Source: CAVZAB01 sp963773155 (GTDB lineage Bacteria > Pseudomonadota > Alphaproteobacteria > Rhizobiales > Beijerinckiaceae). From it: a stretch of DNA of 64,000 nucleotides. The stretch spans positions 102,961 to 166,960 of the forward strand of contig CAVZAB010000022.1 in NCBI GenBank assembly GCA_963773155.1. The letters are read 5' to 3'. Positions 47,857 through 56,879 of the stretch are shown here, one piece after another. Each line of letters opens with the position of its first letter. The stretch's first letter is position 1. A model generated the notes under the pieces. The model was not told the DNA's origin, searched no databases, and worked only from the letters and a program-made list of their open reading frames with translations. Both the position numbers and the translations under genes were made by a program.

Positions 47857-48122
47857 GCCTATTTCCGCTCCACAATCCTCGCCTGGCGTCACTCTCGCTG
47901 GGTGGGCCTTGCCAGAGGGTAAAGGCGGCAGCCGGCGCCACGCCATCCCAGCAATTCGGCCAGCCATGGCTTCCAAATCCTAACCGGCCCCGGTGACGGC
48001 CGGTGGAAGCCGGCAAGATTCCACTAACCATGCCAAAGGATGAACGGGATCGGTCAAGAAATATAAAACCGGCTTCGCCTATACACGGCCATACACGGCC
48101 AGGCTGGCAGAGGAGCACGGCT

Positions 48123-48734
48123 ATGCGCAAAAAATTGGTGGGCGTGGGCTTTTGCCTGGTCGGTCTGGCCGGTTTTGGCGGCCCAAGCAGAGCGGCGCCA
48201 GGGATCGGCTACAACGAGCCTGGCGGCATGCCGGCGACAAGCCTTGCGCCGATCCACGCACCGCTCGCTCGCCCGATCGCACGGGCGGTTCCGGCGAGGT
48301 TCACGCGCCAGGAAGTCGACTACAGCGAACGGCAGCCGCAAGGCACGATCATTATCGATACGATTGACAAATACCTCTACCTCGTGACCGGCCCGAACCG
48401 GGCGCTGCGTTACGGGATTGGCGTCGGCCGGCCGGGTTTCGAATGGGCCGGCGTCAAGACCATTTCGCGCAAGGCGGAATGGCCGGATTGGACGCCGCCA
48501 GGAGAAATGCTGAAGCGCCGTCCCGATCTGCCCCGGCACATGGCGGGAGGTCCGGACAATCCGCTCGGCGCTCGCGCCCTTTATCTCGGCTCCTCGCTCT
48601 ACCGCATTCACGGCACCAACGAGCCGGAGACAATTGGCACCAATGTCTCCTCGGGCTGCATCCGCATGATGAATGCGGACGTCACCGACCTCTACAACCG
48701 GGTCGCCGTCGGGACCAAAGTCATCGTCCGCTGA
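48123..48734 (+). CDS. L,D-transpeptidase (YkuD family)
   Basis: 203-aa cell wall enzyme cross-linking peptidoglycan or attaching proteins to it. A signal peptide (LVGVGFCLVGLAGFGGPSRA) is visible. The YkuD domain runs from QGTIIIDTIDKYLYLV to the end, with HGTNEP and the catalytic SSGCIRM (the active-site Cys). ATG 48123; the longer frame begins at 48003 but lacks the signal. A short 10-bp tandem duplication (ATACACGGCC) lies about 45-25 bp upstream. Convergent with the DUF2076 gene. Confidence 0.92.
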   Translation: MRKKLVGVGFCLVGLAGFGGPSRAAPGIGYNEPGGMPATSLAPIHAPLARPIARAVPARFTRQEVDYSERQPQGTIIIDTIDKYLYLVTGPNRALRYGIGVGRPGFEWAGVKTISRKAEWPDWTPPGEMLKRRPDLPRHMAGGPDNPLGARALYLGSSLYRIHGTNEPETIGTNVSSGCIRMMNADVTDLYNRVAVGTKVIVR

Positions 48735-48778
48735 GCGGATTTCAGACGGCCACGATCACCAGACCGGATGCCAAAGGA

Positions 48779-49570
48779 TCAGACGTCGAACGAATCGCCG
48801 CCGCCAAAATCGCCGCCGGTATCGAAATCACCGCCACCGCCAAAATCGGTCCCGGAATTGTCAGCCGCATCCTGCACATCGTCCTGGTCCTGATCCTGAT
48901 CCTGCAGGACATCCTGGGCATGCTGGGCTGCCGGATCATTGCCGTAATAATTGTTGATGATCGTCTCGCCCGCCGGGCTGGCGGCGCCGCCGCTCAGAAG
49001 GCCAGGTCCTGCCATAGTGGCGAGCGTTGCATTATGGCCGCCCGTGAAGAGGCTACGCATGGAATTGGCAAGCAGCATGCCGCCGGCTACGCCTGCGGCC
49101 GTCGTCAAGGCGCCAGACAGGAAGCTGCCACCGCCGCCCAACGCAGGTTGCGCCCACGGACCGGACGGGGTCGCCTGTTGGCCCTGGCCCCACGGACCGG
49201 TTGGCGCCGGCTGGCCCCAGGGGCCGGATGGTGCGGTAGGAGCCGCATAGGGGCGTGGCGCCGCGGCAGCTGGCGGCGGGCTTGCGGCGCCAAACATCGA
49301 CTTGCTGAGGCCGCCGAGGAAAGAGGCGGGACTTTGCTGCTGCTGTTCGAGCGCATGGATCTTGTCCTCGAGCTCTTGCAGGCGCTGGCTCGCGGCGCCA
49401 AGCGCCTGCTCCTGCACCAGAACCGTCTGGGCTAGGAGATAGGGTGCAACCGGCAAGGCCTTGACGTTGTCGGCGATGAAAGCCTCCGCCTGACCATCGC
49501 GTGGCCCATTGGCCGCCGATTTAATCCGTTCAAACAGACCGGTCAGCATCTGACGTTCGTCCGGCGTCAT
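48779..49570 (-). CDS. DUF2076 domain-containing protein
   Basis: 263-aa protein of unknown function. An N-terminal helical region (MTPDERQMLTGLFERIK, then YLLAQTVLVQEQAL and LQELEDKIHALEQQQQ coiled coil) is followed by a Pro/Ala/Gly-rich linker with PTGPWGQ-like repeats, a hydrophobic GGMLLANSMRSLF, and an Asp-rich Gly/Asp tail (DFGGGGDFDTGGDFGGGD). The pattern fits the DUF2076 periplasmic family, but no signal peptide is seen. ATG 49570. Confidence 0.8.
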   Translation of the reverse strand: MTPDERQMLTGLFERIKSAANGPRDGQAEAFIADNVKALPVAPYLLAQTVLVQEQALGAASQRLQELEDKIHALEQQQQSPASFLGGLSKSMFGAASPPPAAAAPRPYAAPTAPSGPWGQPAPTGPWGQGQQATPSGPWAQPALGGGGSFLSGALTTAAGVAGGMLLANSMRSLFTGGHNATLATMAGPGLLSGGAASPAGETIINNYYGNDPAAQHAQDVLQDQDQDQDDVQDAADNSGTDFGGGGDFDTGGDFGGGDSFDV

Positions 49571-49662
49571 ATGTCCCTCCTCATTCCGCTAGGTCGCATC
49601 GCGAAGCGCTGATATGGCGCCTGACAATGACCGATCCAAGACAGTGGCCAGGTTAAATTTTC

Positions 49663-51852
49663 TTAAGCTTCGCTTTTCCCGCCCCGTTCCAGCAGCGCAT
49701 AGGCCGGAATGGTCAAAAATTCGGCGAAATCGGCAGCAAGCGACATGTCGCAGAACAGCTGGGTCGCCTCGGCAAACCGGCCGGCATCATAAACCGCCGG
49801 TCCGATCGCCGCCCGCACCTTGGCCATTTCATCGGCGAAAAGCGAACGGAAAAGCGCCGGTGTAACTTCGCGTCCGTCGCCCAGTCGGGCCCGATGCCGC
49901 AGCCATTGCCAGACCTGGGCCCGCGATATTTCGGCAGTCGCGGCATCCTCCATAAGATTGTAGAGCGGTACCGCGCCGCGGCCCCGCAACCAGGCTTCGA
50001 TATATTGGACGCCGACCCGAATGTTCTCGCGCAAGCCGGCCTCCGTCCGCTGGCCCGTATGCACTTGCAAAAGGTCGGCCTGGGTGACGTTGACGTCGTT
50101 GCGCAATTTGTCGAGCTGGTTGACCCCCGGCATTTTCTCGTCGAACACTTGGCGTGCCAACGGCACCAGATCGGGATGAGCGACCCAGGTGCCATCATGG
50201 CCGAGCCCGACTTCGCGTTCCTTGTCGGCCCGCACCTTGGCAAAAGCTGCCTCATTGGCGGCCGGATTGTTCTTGACCGGGATCTGCGCCGCCATGCCGC
50301 CCATCGCAAAGGCGCCGCGCCGATGGCAGGTCTTAATCAACAATTGCGCGTAGGCGCTGAGAAAGGCCTTGCCCATGACCATCTCGGCACGGTCGGGCGT
50401 CAGGAATTTCGGGTTCTTGCCGAGCCGCTTGATGAACGAAAAGATATAATCCCAGCGGCCGCAATTGAGGCCGGCCGCATGGTCGCGCAGCTCGAAAAGT
50501 ATCTCGTCCATTTCGAAAGCCGCCGGCAGCGTCTCGATCAGAACAGTTGCCTTCAGAATCCCCTGCGCAATGCCTAATTCCTTTTCCGCATAGGTGAGAA
50601 CGGCGTTCCACAGCCGTGCCTCGAGATGGTTCTCGAGCTTGGGCAAGTAGAATGCCGGCGTCGCGTTCTGGGCGATCTGGCTATGGGCATTGTGGAAGAC
50701 ATAGAGACCGAAATCGAATAGCGAAGCGGATACCGGTTCACCGTCGACGTGAAGATGTGCCTCGAGCAGATGCCAGCCGCGCGGCCGCACCATCAATACG
50801 GCCGGCCTAGCCGAGAGCCGGTAGGATTTCCCAGTAGTGGGATCGGTGAAATCGATGGTGCCGTTCCAGCGGTCCTTGAGATTGAGCTGGCCCTCGATCA
50901 TGTTGGTCCAGAGCGGCGAGGAGGCATCCTCGAAATCCGCCATGAAAACATTGGCGCCGGAATTCAGAGCGTTAACAATCATCTTGCGGTCGACCGGGCC
51001 GGTTATTTCAACCCGCCGGTCCATCATATCGGCCGGCAAGGGTGCAACCCGCCACTCGTCCTGCCGGATCGCCCGGGTGTCGAGCCGGAAATCCGGCGGC
51101 CAACCGGCATCGAACTTCTTCTGGAGTTCCAGGCGGGCCTGCAGCCGCGCTTTTCGTTCGGCGTCGAATTGGCGGTGGAGATCGGCGATAAAGGCGAGCG
51201 CTGCCGAGCCCAGGATTTCCTCGAACCGGGCCCCCATTGTGCCTTTGACCTCGACCCCCCGCGGATGTCTGACGGGAATTGGCACAGCGTCCTTTCGGCG
51301 GCCCGGTGCAGCGACGGTCGCTTGTTGCGGCGAGGACTTGGCGTTCATCGCCGCTGGCGAACGGCCTTGCGGCTCGCTTCGGATGGGTGGCGCGGCGCCG
51401 CCGGCCTTGGCCTTTTTCACCGAAACCGACTTGACCGCAATTGCCCGCGGGGCCGCTGGAGTGGTGGTCGTGGTTCCGGCGGTCGCAGGCTCGGCGGCCT
51501 TCGTCTTGGTCGTCGTTGTCTTGGTCGTCGCTGTCTTGGCCGTCGCTGTCTTGGCCGTCGCTGTCTTGGCCGTCGCTGTTTTGACCGTCGCTGTCTTGGC
51601 CCTGGGCTTGGCCGTTGCTCCGGTCGGCAACTTCCTGGCTGCCCTCTTCCGCGTGTCCGCCGCCTTGCCCGTTGCGTCTTTCGACAGTTTTTCCTTGCCC
51701 TTTGACTTGGCTTTGGCGGAGGTCCGCCGCACTTTGGCGGCAGACCCGCTGGTCTTGACCGCTATGGCCTTGCCCGGCGCTTTCGCAGCCACGCTCTTAG
51801 CCGAGCTGCGCTTGGTTGTCTTGCGCGTTGCCACCGATTTATTTTGCGCCAT
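49663..51852 (-). CDS. Malate synthase (isoform A) with a histone-H1-like N-terminal tail
   Basis: Condenses glyoxylate and acetyl-CoA to malate in the glyoxylate route. The 530-residue core starts near Arg198 (RGVEVKGTMGARFEEIL) and has PVDRKMIVNALNSGANVFMADFEDA, RPRGWHLLEAH, LIETLPAAFEMDEILFELR and GLNCGRWDYIFSFIKR. Residues 1-195 are extra: Lys/Ala/Thr-rich, with six KTATA-type pentads at 86-115. ATG 51852 is preceded by AAGGAGG with 5-nt spacing, while the internal ATG (residue 169, 51348) has no SD, so the tail appears to be translated. Downstream of glcF on the same strand, 35 bp away, tying it to glycolate oxidation. Confidence 0.93.
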   Translation of the reverse strand: MAQNKSVATRKTTKRSSAKSVAAKAPGKAIAVKTSGSAAKVRRTSAKAKSKGKEKLSKDATGKAADTRKRAARKLPTGATAKPRAKTATVKTATAKTATAKTATAKTATTKTTTTKTKAAEPATAGTTTTTPAAPRAIAVKSVSVKKAKAGGAAPPIRSEPQGRSPAAMNAKSSPQQATVAAPGRRKDAVPIPVRHPRGVEVKGTMGARFEEILGSAALAFIADLHRQFDAERKARLQARLELQKKFDAGWPPDFRLDTRAIRQDEWRVAPLPADMMDRRVEITGPVDRKMIVNALNSGANVFMADFEDASSPLWTNMIEGQLNLKDRWNGTIDFTDPTTGKSYRLSARPAVLMVRPRGWHLLEAHLHVDGEPVSASLFDFGLYVFHNAHSQIAQNATPAFYLPKLENHLEARLWNAVLTYAEKELGIAQGILKATVLIETLPAAFEMDEILFELRDHAAGLNCGRWDYIFSFIKRLGKNPKFLTPDRAEMVMGKAFLSAYAQLLIKTCHRRGAFAMGGMAAQIPVKNNPAANEAAFAKVRADKEREVGLGHDGTWVAHPDLVPLARQVFDEKMPGVNQLDKLRNDVNVTQADLLQVHTGQRTEAGLRENIRVGVQYIEAWLRGRGAVPLYNLMEDAATAEISRAQVWQWLRHRARLGDGREVTPALFRSLFADEMAKVRAAIGPAVYDAGRFAEATQLFCDMSLAADFAEFLTIPAYALLERGGKSEA
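51508..51597 (-). repeat. Six 15-bp tandem repeats encoding KTATA pentads
   Basis: The unit reads AAGACAGCGACGGCC on the coding strand (GGCCGTCGCTGTCTT on the given strand). Six in-frame copies encode KTATV, three KTATA, KTATT and KTTTT. Low-complexity protein repeat rather than a CRISPR or mobile element. Confidence 0.9.
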
Positions 51853-51857
51853 ATGCC

Positions 51858-51864
51858 CCTCCTT
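51858..51864 (-). promoter_or_regulatory. Strong Shine-Dalgarno for malate synthase
   Basis: AAGGAGG on the minus strand, 5 nt before ATG 51852. It decides the start codon and therefore the presence of the basic tail. Confidence 0.85.
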
Positions 51865-51887
51865 GAACCGCCACTGTTTTGGAACTT

Positions 51888-53264
51888 CTAGTGGCTTGTA
51901 GTGGCTTGCCGCCCCGACCCGGCGCCCACAAGTCCGCGCATCTGTTCCGGTACCGGTCCACCATAGGCCCAGTCAAGCAATTGCGCGGTATGGACGATTG
52001 GCAAATCGATCCCGGCCTGTCGCAGGCCTAACCCGATTTGCGTCATGCAGCCCAGATTCCCCGTCGCGATGACCTGCGGCCTGGTGCGCAGGATGTTGCC
52101 GAGTTTTCGCTCGCGCAGCTGCGCAGCAATCGCTGGTTGAAGAATGTTGTAAGTACCGGCCGAACCGCAGCAGATATGGCCCTCTGGTATGTCCTTGACG
52201 ACGAAACCGGCCGCCTGCAGCAGCGATTTCGGACCATCGGTCAATTTCTGTCCGTGCTGCATCGAACAGGCCGAATGATAGGCGACGATGAGGCCTGGGC
52301 CCAGCGGCGCGGCAACGAGCGGCTGCAACCGGCCGAGCGTGTCGTAGGTCGAAAGCTGGACCAGATATTCGGTGAGATCGAGCGCCATCGCGGCTATTTG
52401 TTTGGCCTTCTCGGCATATGCAGCGTCCTCGCGAAACATGAACCCGTAATCCTTGATGGTCGTGCCACAGCCCGATGTCGTGATGATGATCGCATCGAGT
52501 CCGCCGGCGGCCTGTTCGTGGCTCCAGGCATCGATATTGCGGCTGGCAAAGCCAAGCGCGTCCCTGGCCCGCCCCATGTGATGGACGAGCGCACCGCAGC
52601 ATCCCTCGCCCTCGGCATTGACCACCGCGATGCCAAGGCGGTTCAAAAGGCGAGTGGTCGCGGCATTGATTTCGGGATCGAGGACGGGCTGGGCGCAGCC
52701 GCTTAGCAGCGCCACGCGACGCGCGGCGGGCGCCTGGAGCGGCCGGGACACTCGCTTCGGCATTCGTGCTGGCGCCAGATCCAGCATCGCCGCAAGCGGT
52801 GGTCCGACAGCCGGAAGCCGTCGCACGGCGCCACGCAGCGGCCGGGCGAGCCGCGCCGCCCACAGGGCCGCGCGAAAGCGGGAGGGAAAGGGCAGTATCC
52901 AGGCAAGCAGGTTGCGAACCGCCTGTTCGCCGATCGGCCTTCGATAGGTGGATTCAATATGCGCGCGGGCGTGGTCAACGAGATGCATGTAGTGCACGCC
53001 GGACGGGCACGTGGTCATGCATGACAGGCAGGAGAGGCAGCGATCGACGTGCCGCACAACCGACGAGGTCGCGGCGCGACCACGCTCAAGCATTTCCTTG
53101 ATCAGGTAGATGCGGCCGCGCGGACTATCTAGTTCGTCGCCAAGCAGGAGGTAGGTTGGGCAGGTGGCGGTGCAAAAGCCGCAATGGACGCAGCTGCGCA
53201 GGATTTTTTCCGATTCTCGCACGTCGCTGTCGGCGAGCTGGGCTTCGGTGAAATTGGTTTGCAT
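51888..53264 (-). CDS. glcF: Glycolate oxidase iron-sulfur subunit
   Basis: 458 aa, electron-transfer subunit of glycolate dehydrogenase. Two 4Fe-4S motifs, CVHCGFCTATCP and CLSCLSCMTTCP, are followed by two CCG domains (CCGALVHHMG and CCGSAGTYN). ATG 53264 follows the glcE stop by 2 bp. Malate synthase is 35 bp downstream. Acts at the inner membrane with GlcD/GlcE, passing electrons to quinone. Confidence 0.95.
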   Translation of the reverse strand: MQTNFTEAQLADSDVRESEKILRSCVHCGFCTATCPTYLLLGDELDSPRGRIYLIKEMLERGRAATSSVVRHVDRCLSCLSCMTTCPSGVHYMHLVDHARAHIESTYRRPIGEQAVRNLLAWILPFPSRFRAALWAARLARPLRGAVRRLPAVGPPLAAMLDLAPARMPKRVSRPLQAPAARRVALLSGCAQPVLDPEINAATTRLLNRLGIAVVNAEGEGCCGALVHHMGRARDALGFASRNIDAWSHEQAAGGLDAIIITTSGCGTTIKDYGFMFREDAAYAEKAKQIAAMALDLTEYLVQLSTYDTLGRLQPLVAAPLGPGLIVAYHSACSMQHGQKLTDGPKSLLQAAGFVVKDIPEGHICCGSAGTYNILQPAIAAQLRERKLGNILRTRPQVIATGNLGCMTQIGLGLRQAGIDLPIVHTAQLLDWAYGGPVPEQMRGLVGAGSGRQATTSH

Positions 53265-53266
53265 GA

Positions 53267-54502
53267 TTATATGCCTGGGTACATCCGGCCGGGATTGAGG
53301 ATGCGGTGCGGATCGAAGGCGCGCTTGATGCCGTCGGCGAGCTTCATCAGCGGCGCCGCAAGCGGTTCGAAAACGGGAATGCTGGCGCGCAAGGCTGGAC
53401 TGGCGCGAACGAGTGTTGCATGGCCGCCGCAAATACGGACCGCAGCGCGTAGCACTTCAGCATCGGCCTCGGTTTCGTCCGGTCGGGCAAGCCAGATCAG
53501 GCCGCCGCCCCAGTCGAAATAATACCGCCGCGACGGCCGGGCCGCGAGCCGACTGATCAAGTCAGGGGCCCGAGAAGGCGGCAGCGAAATCCGCCAGACG
53601 GCTTCGCCGCGGGGTTCGCTCAGGATTTCGACATTGCGAATAGCCCGCCACGCCGCATCGGCCTCGGCATCGGACATCAATTCGACGCGGCCTTGCGCGG
53701 CGAGAAGCGTCTGAAGCCGGACAACACGATAAGCGACTGACACCGGATTGCTCTCGACGCGAACCAAGGTCAGCGCTGCACCGCCAGCCGTCCCTGCCGG
53801 CAAATGGGCGGCACCGCTGACTTCATAGGGCGAGCCAAGGGCCGCCGCCAGCATCGACACAGCGCTCCGATCGTCGAGATTGCGCAGCGCCAGCGTTGCC
53901 CGTTGCATGGCGCGAGGCAGCACCTTGAACGTCACTTCTGTCAACAAGCCCAACGTGCCATAAGCGCCGGCATTCAGCTTGACGAGATCGAGGCCGGTAA
54001 CGTTCTTCATCACCCGCCCACCCGACTTGATCACCTCGCCGCGCCCGTTGACGAGCCGCAGTCCGATCAGGCCGTCGCGCGCCGCCCCTGCCGCTATTCG
54101 CCGCGGGCCGGAAATGTTGCAGGCGGCAATTGCCCCGATCGTCGGCTCACCGCCGGTCGCATACAGAACGCGATGATCCATCGGCTCGAAGGCGAGGCAT
54201 TGGCCATGTTCGGCGAGCATCGCCTCGATGGCGTGAAGCGGAGTGCCGGCCCCGGCTGAAAATACCATTTCGACGGGCTCATAAAGAGTCACCCGGTTTA
54301 GGCCTGCCGACGACAGCGCCTGGGCGTTGCCGGCCGGGCGGCCAAGCTCGGCCCGCGTTGCGCCGCCGCAAATCGTCAGCGGCCGGCGATCAGCGCAAGC
54401 GCCGCGAATTATCTCGGCCGCTTCGGTTTCCGATTGCGGCGTCAGCACGGTCATTGCGGCAAGAGACTGCCAGCACAGCGTCGCCTGGGCATCACACGCC
54501 AT
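53267..54502 (-). CDS. glcE: Glycolate oxidase FAD-binding subunit
   Basis: About 411 aa. PCMH-type FAD domain: LTICGGATRAELGRP, MDHRVLYATGGEPTIGAIAACN, SGGRVMKNVTGLDLVKL, and the C-terminal AFDPHRILNPGRMYPG. The start is uncertain: ATG 54502 overlaps glcD by 11 bp; an internal ATG at 54454 gives a start (MTVLTPQSE) closer to known GlcE. Its stop lies just before glcF. Confidence 0.93.
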   Translation of the reverse strand: MACDAQATLCWQSLAAMTVLTPQSETEAAEIIRGACADRRPLTICGGATRAELGRPAGNAQALSSAGLNRVTLYEPVEMVFSAGAGTPLHAIEAMLAEHGQCLAFEPMDHRVLYATGGEPTIGAIAACNISGPRRIAAGAARDGLIGLRLVNGRGEVIKSGGRVMKNVTGLDLVKLNAGAYGTLGLLTEVTFKVLPRAMQRATLALRNLDDRSAVSMLAAALGSPYEVSGAAHLPAGTAGGAALTLVRVESNPVSVAYRVVRLQTLLAAQGRVELMSDAEADAAWRAIRNVEILSEPRGEAVWRISLPPSRAPDLISRLAARPSRRYYFDWGGGLIWLARPDETEADAEVLRAAVRICGGHATLVRASPALRASIPVFEPLAAPLMKLADGIKRAFDPHRILNPGRMYPGI

Positions 54503-55928
54503 CCCTCTGATCAAGCGGGAAGACCTTGGCCGGATTCAACAGCCATTGCGGATCGAAGACGGCGCGCACCCGGATCTGTTGGCGCAGGTCGTCCGGGTTG
54601 AACTGGCACGGCATTAGATCACGCTTTTCGATCCCGACGCCGTGCTCGCCGGTGAGACAGCCGCCAACCTCGACACACAGACGCAGAATATCGTTACCGG
54701 CACTTTCGGCCTTCGCCTGTTCGCTGGGGTCATTGACATTGTAGAGGATCAACGGATGCATGTTGCCGTCGCCAGCATGAAAAACATTGGCGACGCGCAA
54801 GCCGTAGGATGCGACGATTTCGCCGGTTCGTTTCAGCACATGGGACAATTGCCCGGTTGGCACCGTTCCGTCCATGCAAATGTAGTCGGCGACCCGGCCG
54901 GTCGCGCCAAAGGCGGATTTGCGACCCTTCCAAATCAGGGCCGTCTCGAGCGCTGACCGCGACTGGCGGATCTGCGTGACCCCGTGCTGCTTGGCTATGG
55001 CGTCGATTCGGGCAAGTTCGGCATCCATCTCGCCTTCCGACCCCTCGACTTCGATGATCAGCAGCGCCTCAACGTCGAGCGGATAGCCGGCGTGGGCGAA
55101 GGCCTCACAAATGGCGATCGCCGGCCGATCCATGAATTCCATCGCCACCGGGATGATGCCGGCGCCGATGATCGCGGCGACACAGGCGCCCGCCGCCTCG
55201 CTGGAGGCAAAGCCGAAAAGTACCGGCCGCGCCCCTTCCGCCATCGGCAGGATGCGGACTGTGACCTCGGTGACAATGCCGAGCTGACCCTCGGAGCCAA
55301 CGACAAGGCCAAGGAGATCGAGTCCGGGACTGTCGAGACTCGGGCCACCAATTTCGACAATCGTGCCATCGATCAGAACCATTTTCACGCCGAGGACATT
55401 GTTGGTGGTCACGCCGTATTTTAGGCAATGGGCGCCGCCGGAATTCGTGCCTATATTGCCGGCGATTGTGCAGGCCAATTGCGAGGAAGGGTCGGGCGCG
55501 TAGAAAAAGCCCTCGGCCGATACGGCCTGGCTAATCGCCAGATTGGTAACTCCCGCTTCGACCCGCATCGTCCGATTGGCAAGGTCGACCGAAAGGATCC
55601 GGTTCATCTTCGCAATGCCGACAACCACCGCATCCTCCTGCGGAATCGCCCCACCGGCGAGCGATGTTCCGGCGCCGCGCGGGACGACCGGGAGGCCATT
55701 GGCATGGCAATAGCTCAAGACCGCGCTGACCTGCTCGCTGGTCTGCGGCAGCACCACGGCGAGCGGCAGCCTGCGGTAGGCGGTTAGGGCATCAGTTTCG
55801 AAGGCGCGCCGCTCGTCTTCCTCGCTCACCAGACAGTCCGGCGGCACCAGCGCGGCAAGCCCCGACACGATTTCGACCCGCCGCCCTATCAGAGCAGCAT
55901 TGACCGGTGGGAAGGCAATGGAGTTCAT
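54492..55928 (-). CDS. glcD: Glycolate oxidase catalytic FAD subunit
   Basis: 478 aa; oxidises glycolate to glyoxylate. FAD motif VVPRGAGTSLAGGA, IAGNIGTNSGGAHCLKYG, and the C-terminal FHAGDGNMHPL, GEHGVGIEKRDLM, DPQWLLNPAKVF. First gene of the glcD-glcE-glcF-malate synthase group, with overlaps of about 11 and 2 bp. ATG 55928 has AAGGAAC upstream. Divergent from lutA across 162 bp. Confidence 0.95.
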   Translation of the reverse strand: MNSIAFPPVNAALIGRRVEIVSGLAALVPPDCLVSEEDERRAFETDALTAYRRLPLAVVLPQTSEQVSAVLSYCHANGLPVVPRGAGTSLAGGAIPQEDAVVVGIAKMNRILSVDLANRTMRVEAGVTNLAISQAVSAEGFFYAPDPSSQLACTIAGNIGTNSGGAHCLKYGVTTNNVLGVKMVLIDGTIVEIGGPSLDSPGLDLLGLVVGSEGQLGIVTEVTVRILPMAEGARPVLFGFASSEAAGACVAAIIGAGIIPVAMEFMDRPAIAICEAFAHAGYPLDVEALLIIEVEGSEGEMDAELARIDAIAKQHGVTQIRQSRSALETALIWKGRKSAFGATGRVADYICMDGTVPTGQLSHVLKRTGEIVASYGLRVANVFHAGDGNMHPLILYNVNDPSEQAKAESAGNDILRLCVEVGGCLTGEHGVGIEKRDLMPCQFNPDDLRQQIRVRAVFDPQWLLNPAKVFPLDQRDGV

Positions 55929-55954
55929 CGTCGGCCTGTTCCTTGCCCTGCAGA

Positions 55955-55982
55955 CTTATAGGCCAAAGCTCGGCGGCGGCAA
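55955..55982 (-). promoter_or_regulatory. Candidate glcD promoter
   Basis: On the minus strand, TTGCCG (55977-55982), 16 bp, then TATAAG (55955-55960). It sits 27 bp before the glcD ATG. The opposite lutA promoter is not clear. No palindrome for a GlcC/LldR-like repressor was found in the shared gap. Confidence 0.5.
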
Positions 55983-56090
55983 GGGCCTCAAAGGGCCTTC
56001 CTTTGCCGCACAGACGCGGGCTTGAAAGACTTCTGGGGCCTGGTTCAATGTCCGCTGCGACCGGCCCGTTTGGCCCGAGGGAGAGAATGA

Positions 56091-56879
56091 TTGGCTGAGC
56101 CCGACCGAACCCGACCCATTCGCATCGGCCTGTTTGTAACTTGCCTCGTCGATCTGTTTCGCCCGAACGTCGGATTTGCGGCGGTCAAGCTGCTCGAGGA
56201 CGCTGGCTGCGATATCATGGTGCCGGCCCAGACCTGTTGCGGCCAACCGGCCTATAATTCCGGCGACCGGCGCGATGCCAAGGCCCTGGCCCAGCAGGTG
56301 ATCGACGCTTTTGCCGATTGCGACTATGTGGTCGCGCCGTCAGGCTCGTGCGCCGGTATGATTGCCGCGCATTATCCGGAATTGTTTGCCGACGATCCCA
56401 ATCTGGCAATGCACGCCAATGCACTTGCCGGCAAGACCCATGAACTCGTCAGCTTCCTCGCCGATGTACTGGGCGTGGGCGAGGTTGGCGCCCGCTTCTC
56501 GGGAACCGTCACCTACCACGATTCCTGTTCTGGATTGCGGGAACTCGGCGTCCGCGAGCAGCCGCGCAAACTCCTTGCGAGCGTCGCCGGTCTTACGCTC
56601 GTCGAATTGCCGGAATGCGACGTGTGTTGCGGGTTCGGCGGCACGTTCGCGGTGAAATATGGCGAGATCTCCAATGCCATCGTCAGCCAGAAAACGGCGA
56701 AGATCCGCTCGACCGGCGCCCACACACTGCTTGCCGGCGATCTTGGCTGCCTGCTGAACATGGCTGGCAAGCTCTCGCGCGAGGGGAGCGACATTGCGGT
56801 TCGGCATGTCGCCGAGGTTCTCGCCGGCATGACCGACGAGCCGCCCATCGGCTTTCCCGTCCAACCGGCAAAACCATAA
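56091..56879 (+). CDS. lutA: L-lactate utilisation protein LutA
   Basis: 262 aa, CCG-domain subunit of the LutABC L-lactate oxidation complex. Motifs: CCGQPAYNSGD, SGSCAGMIAAHYPEL, TYHDSCSGLRELG, and CCGFGGTFAVKYGEIS. Start is TTG 56091 with GGGAGAGA before it; an overlapping ATG 56088 reads a three-codon ORF and is not used. Its stop overlaps lutB by one base (TAATG). Confidence 0.92.
   Translation: MAEPDRTRPIRIGLFVTCLVDLFRPNVGFAAVKLLEDAGCDIMVPAQTCCGQPAYNSGDRRDAKALAQQVIDAFADCDYVVAPSGSCAGMIAAHYPELFADDPNLAMHANALAGKTHELVSFLADVLGVGEVGARFSGTVTYHDSCSGLRELGVREQPRKLLASVAGLTLVELPECDVCCGFGGTFAVKYGEISNAIVSQKTAKIRSTGAHTLLAGDLGCLLNMAGKLSREGSDIAVRHVAEVLAGMTDEPPIGFPVQPAKP

Noticed and set aside
48079..48102. 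Tandem ATACACGGCC duplication upstream of the L,D-transpeptidase
   Set aside because: Two short copies only, no dyad; probably a chance duplication, noted in the gene entry.
51508..51597. 15-bp repeats resembling a CRISPR array
   Set aside because: Units are contiguous with no spacers and lie in frame within the malate synthase tail.
55981..56005. AAGGGCCT direct repeat in the glcD-lutA gap as an operator
   Set aside because: Two short copies with 3-bp spacing and no clear dyad symmetry.
56088..56096. ATG at 56088 as the start of lutA
   Set aside because: It opens ATG ATT GGC TGA, three codons; the in-frame start is TTG 56091.
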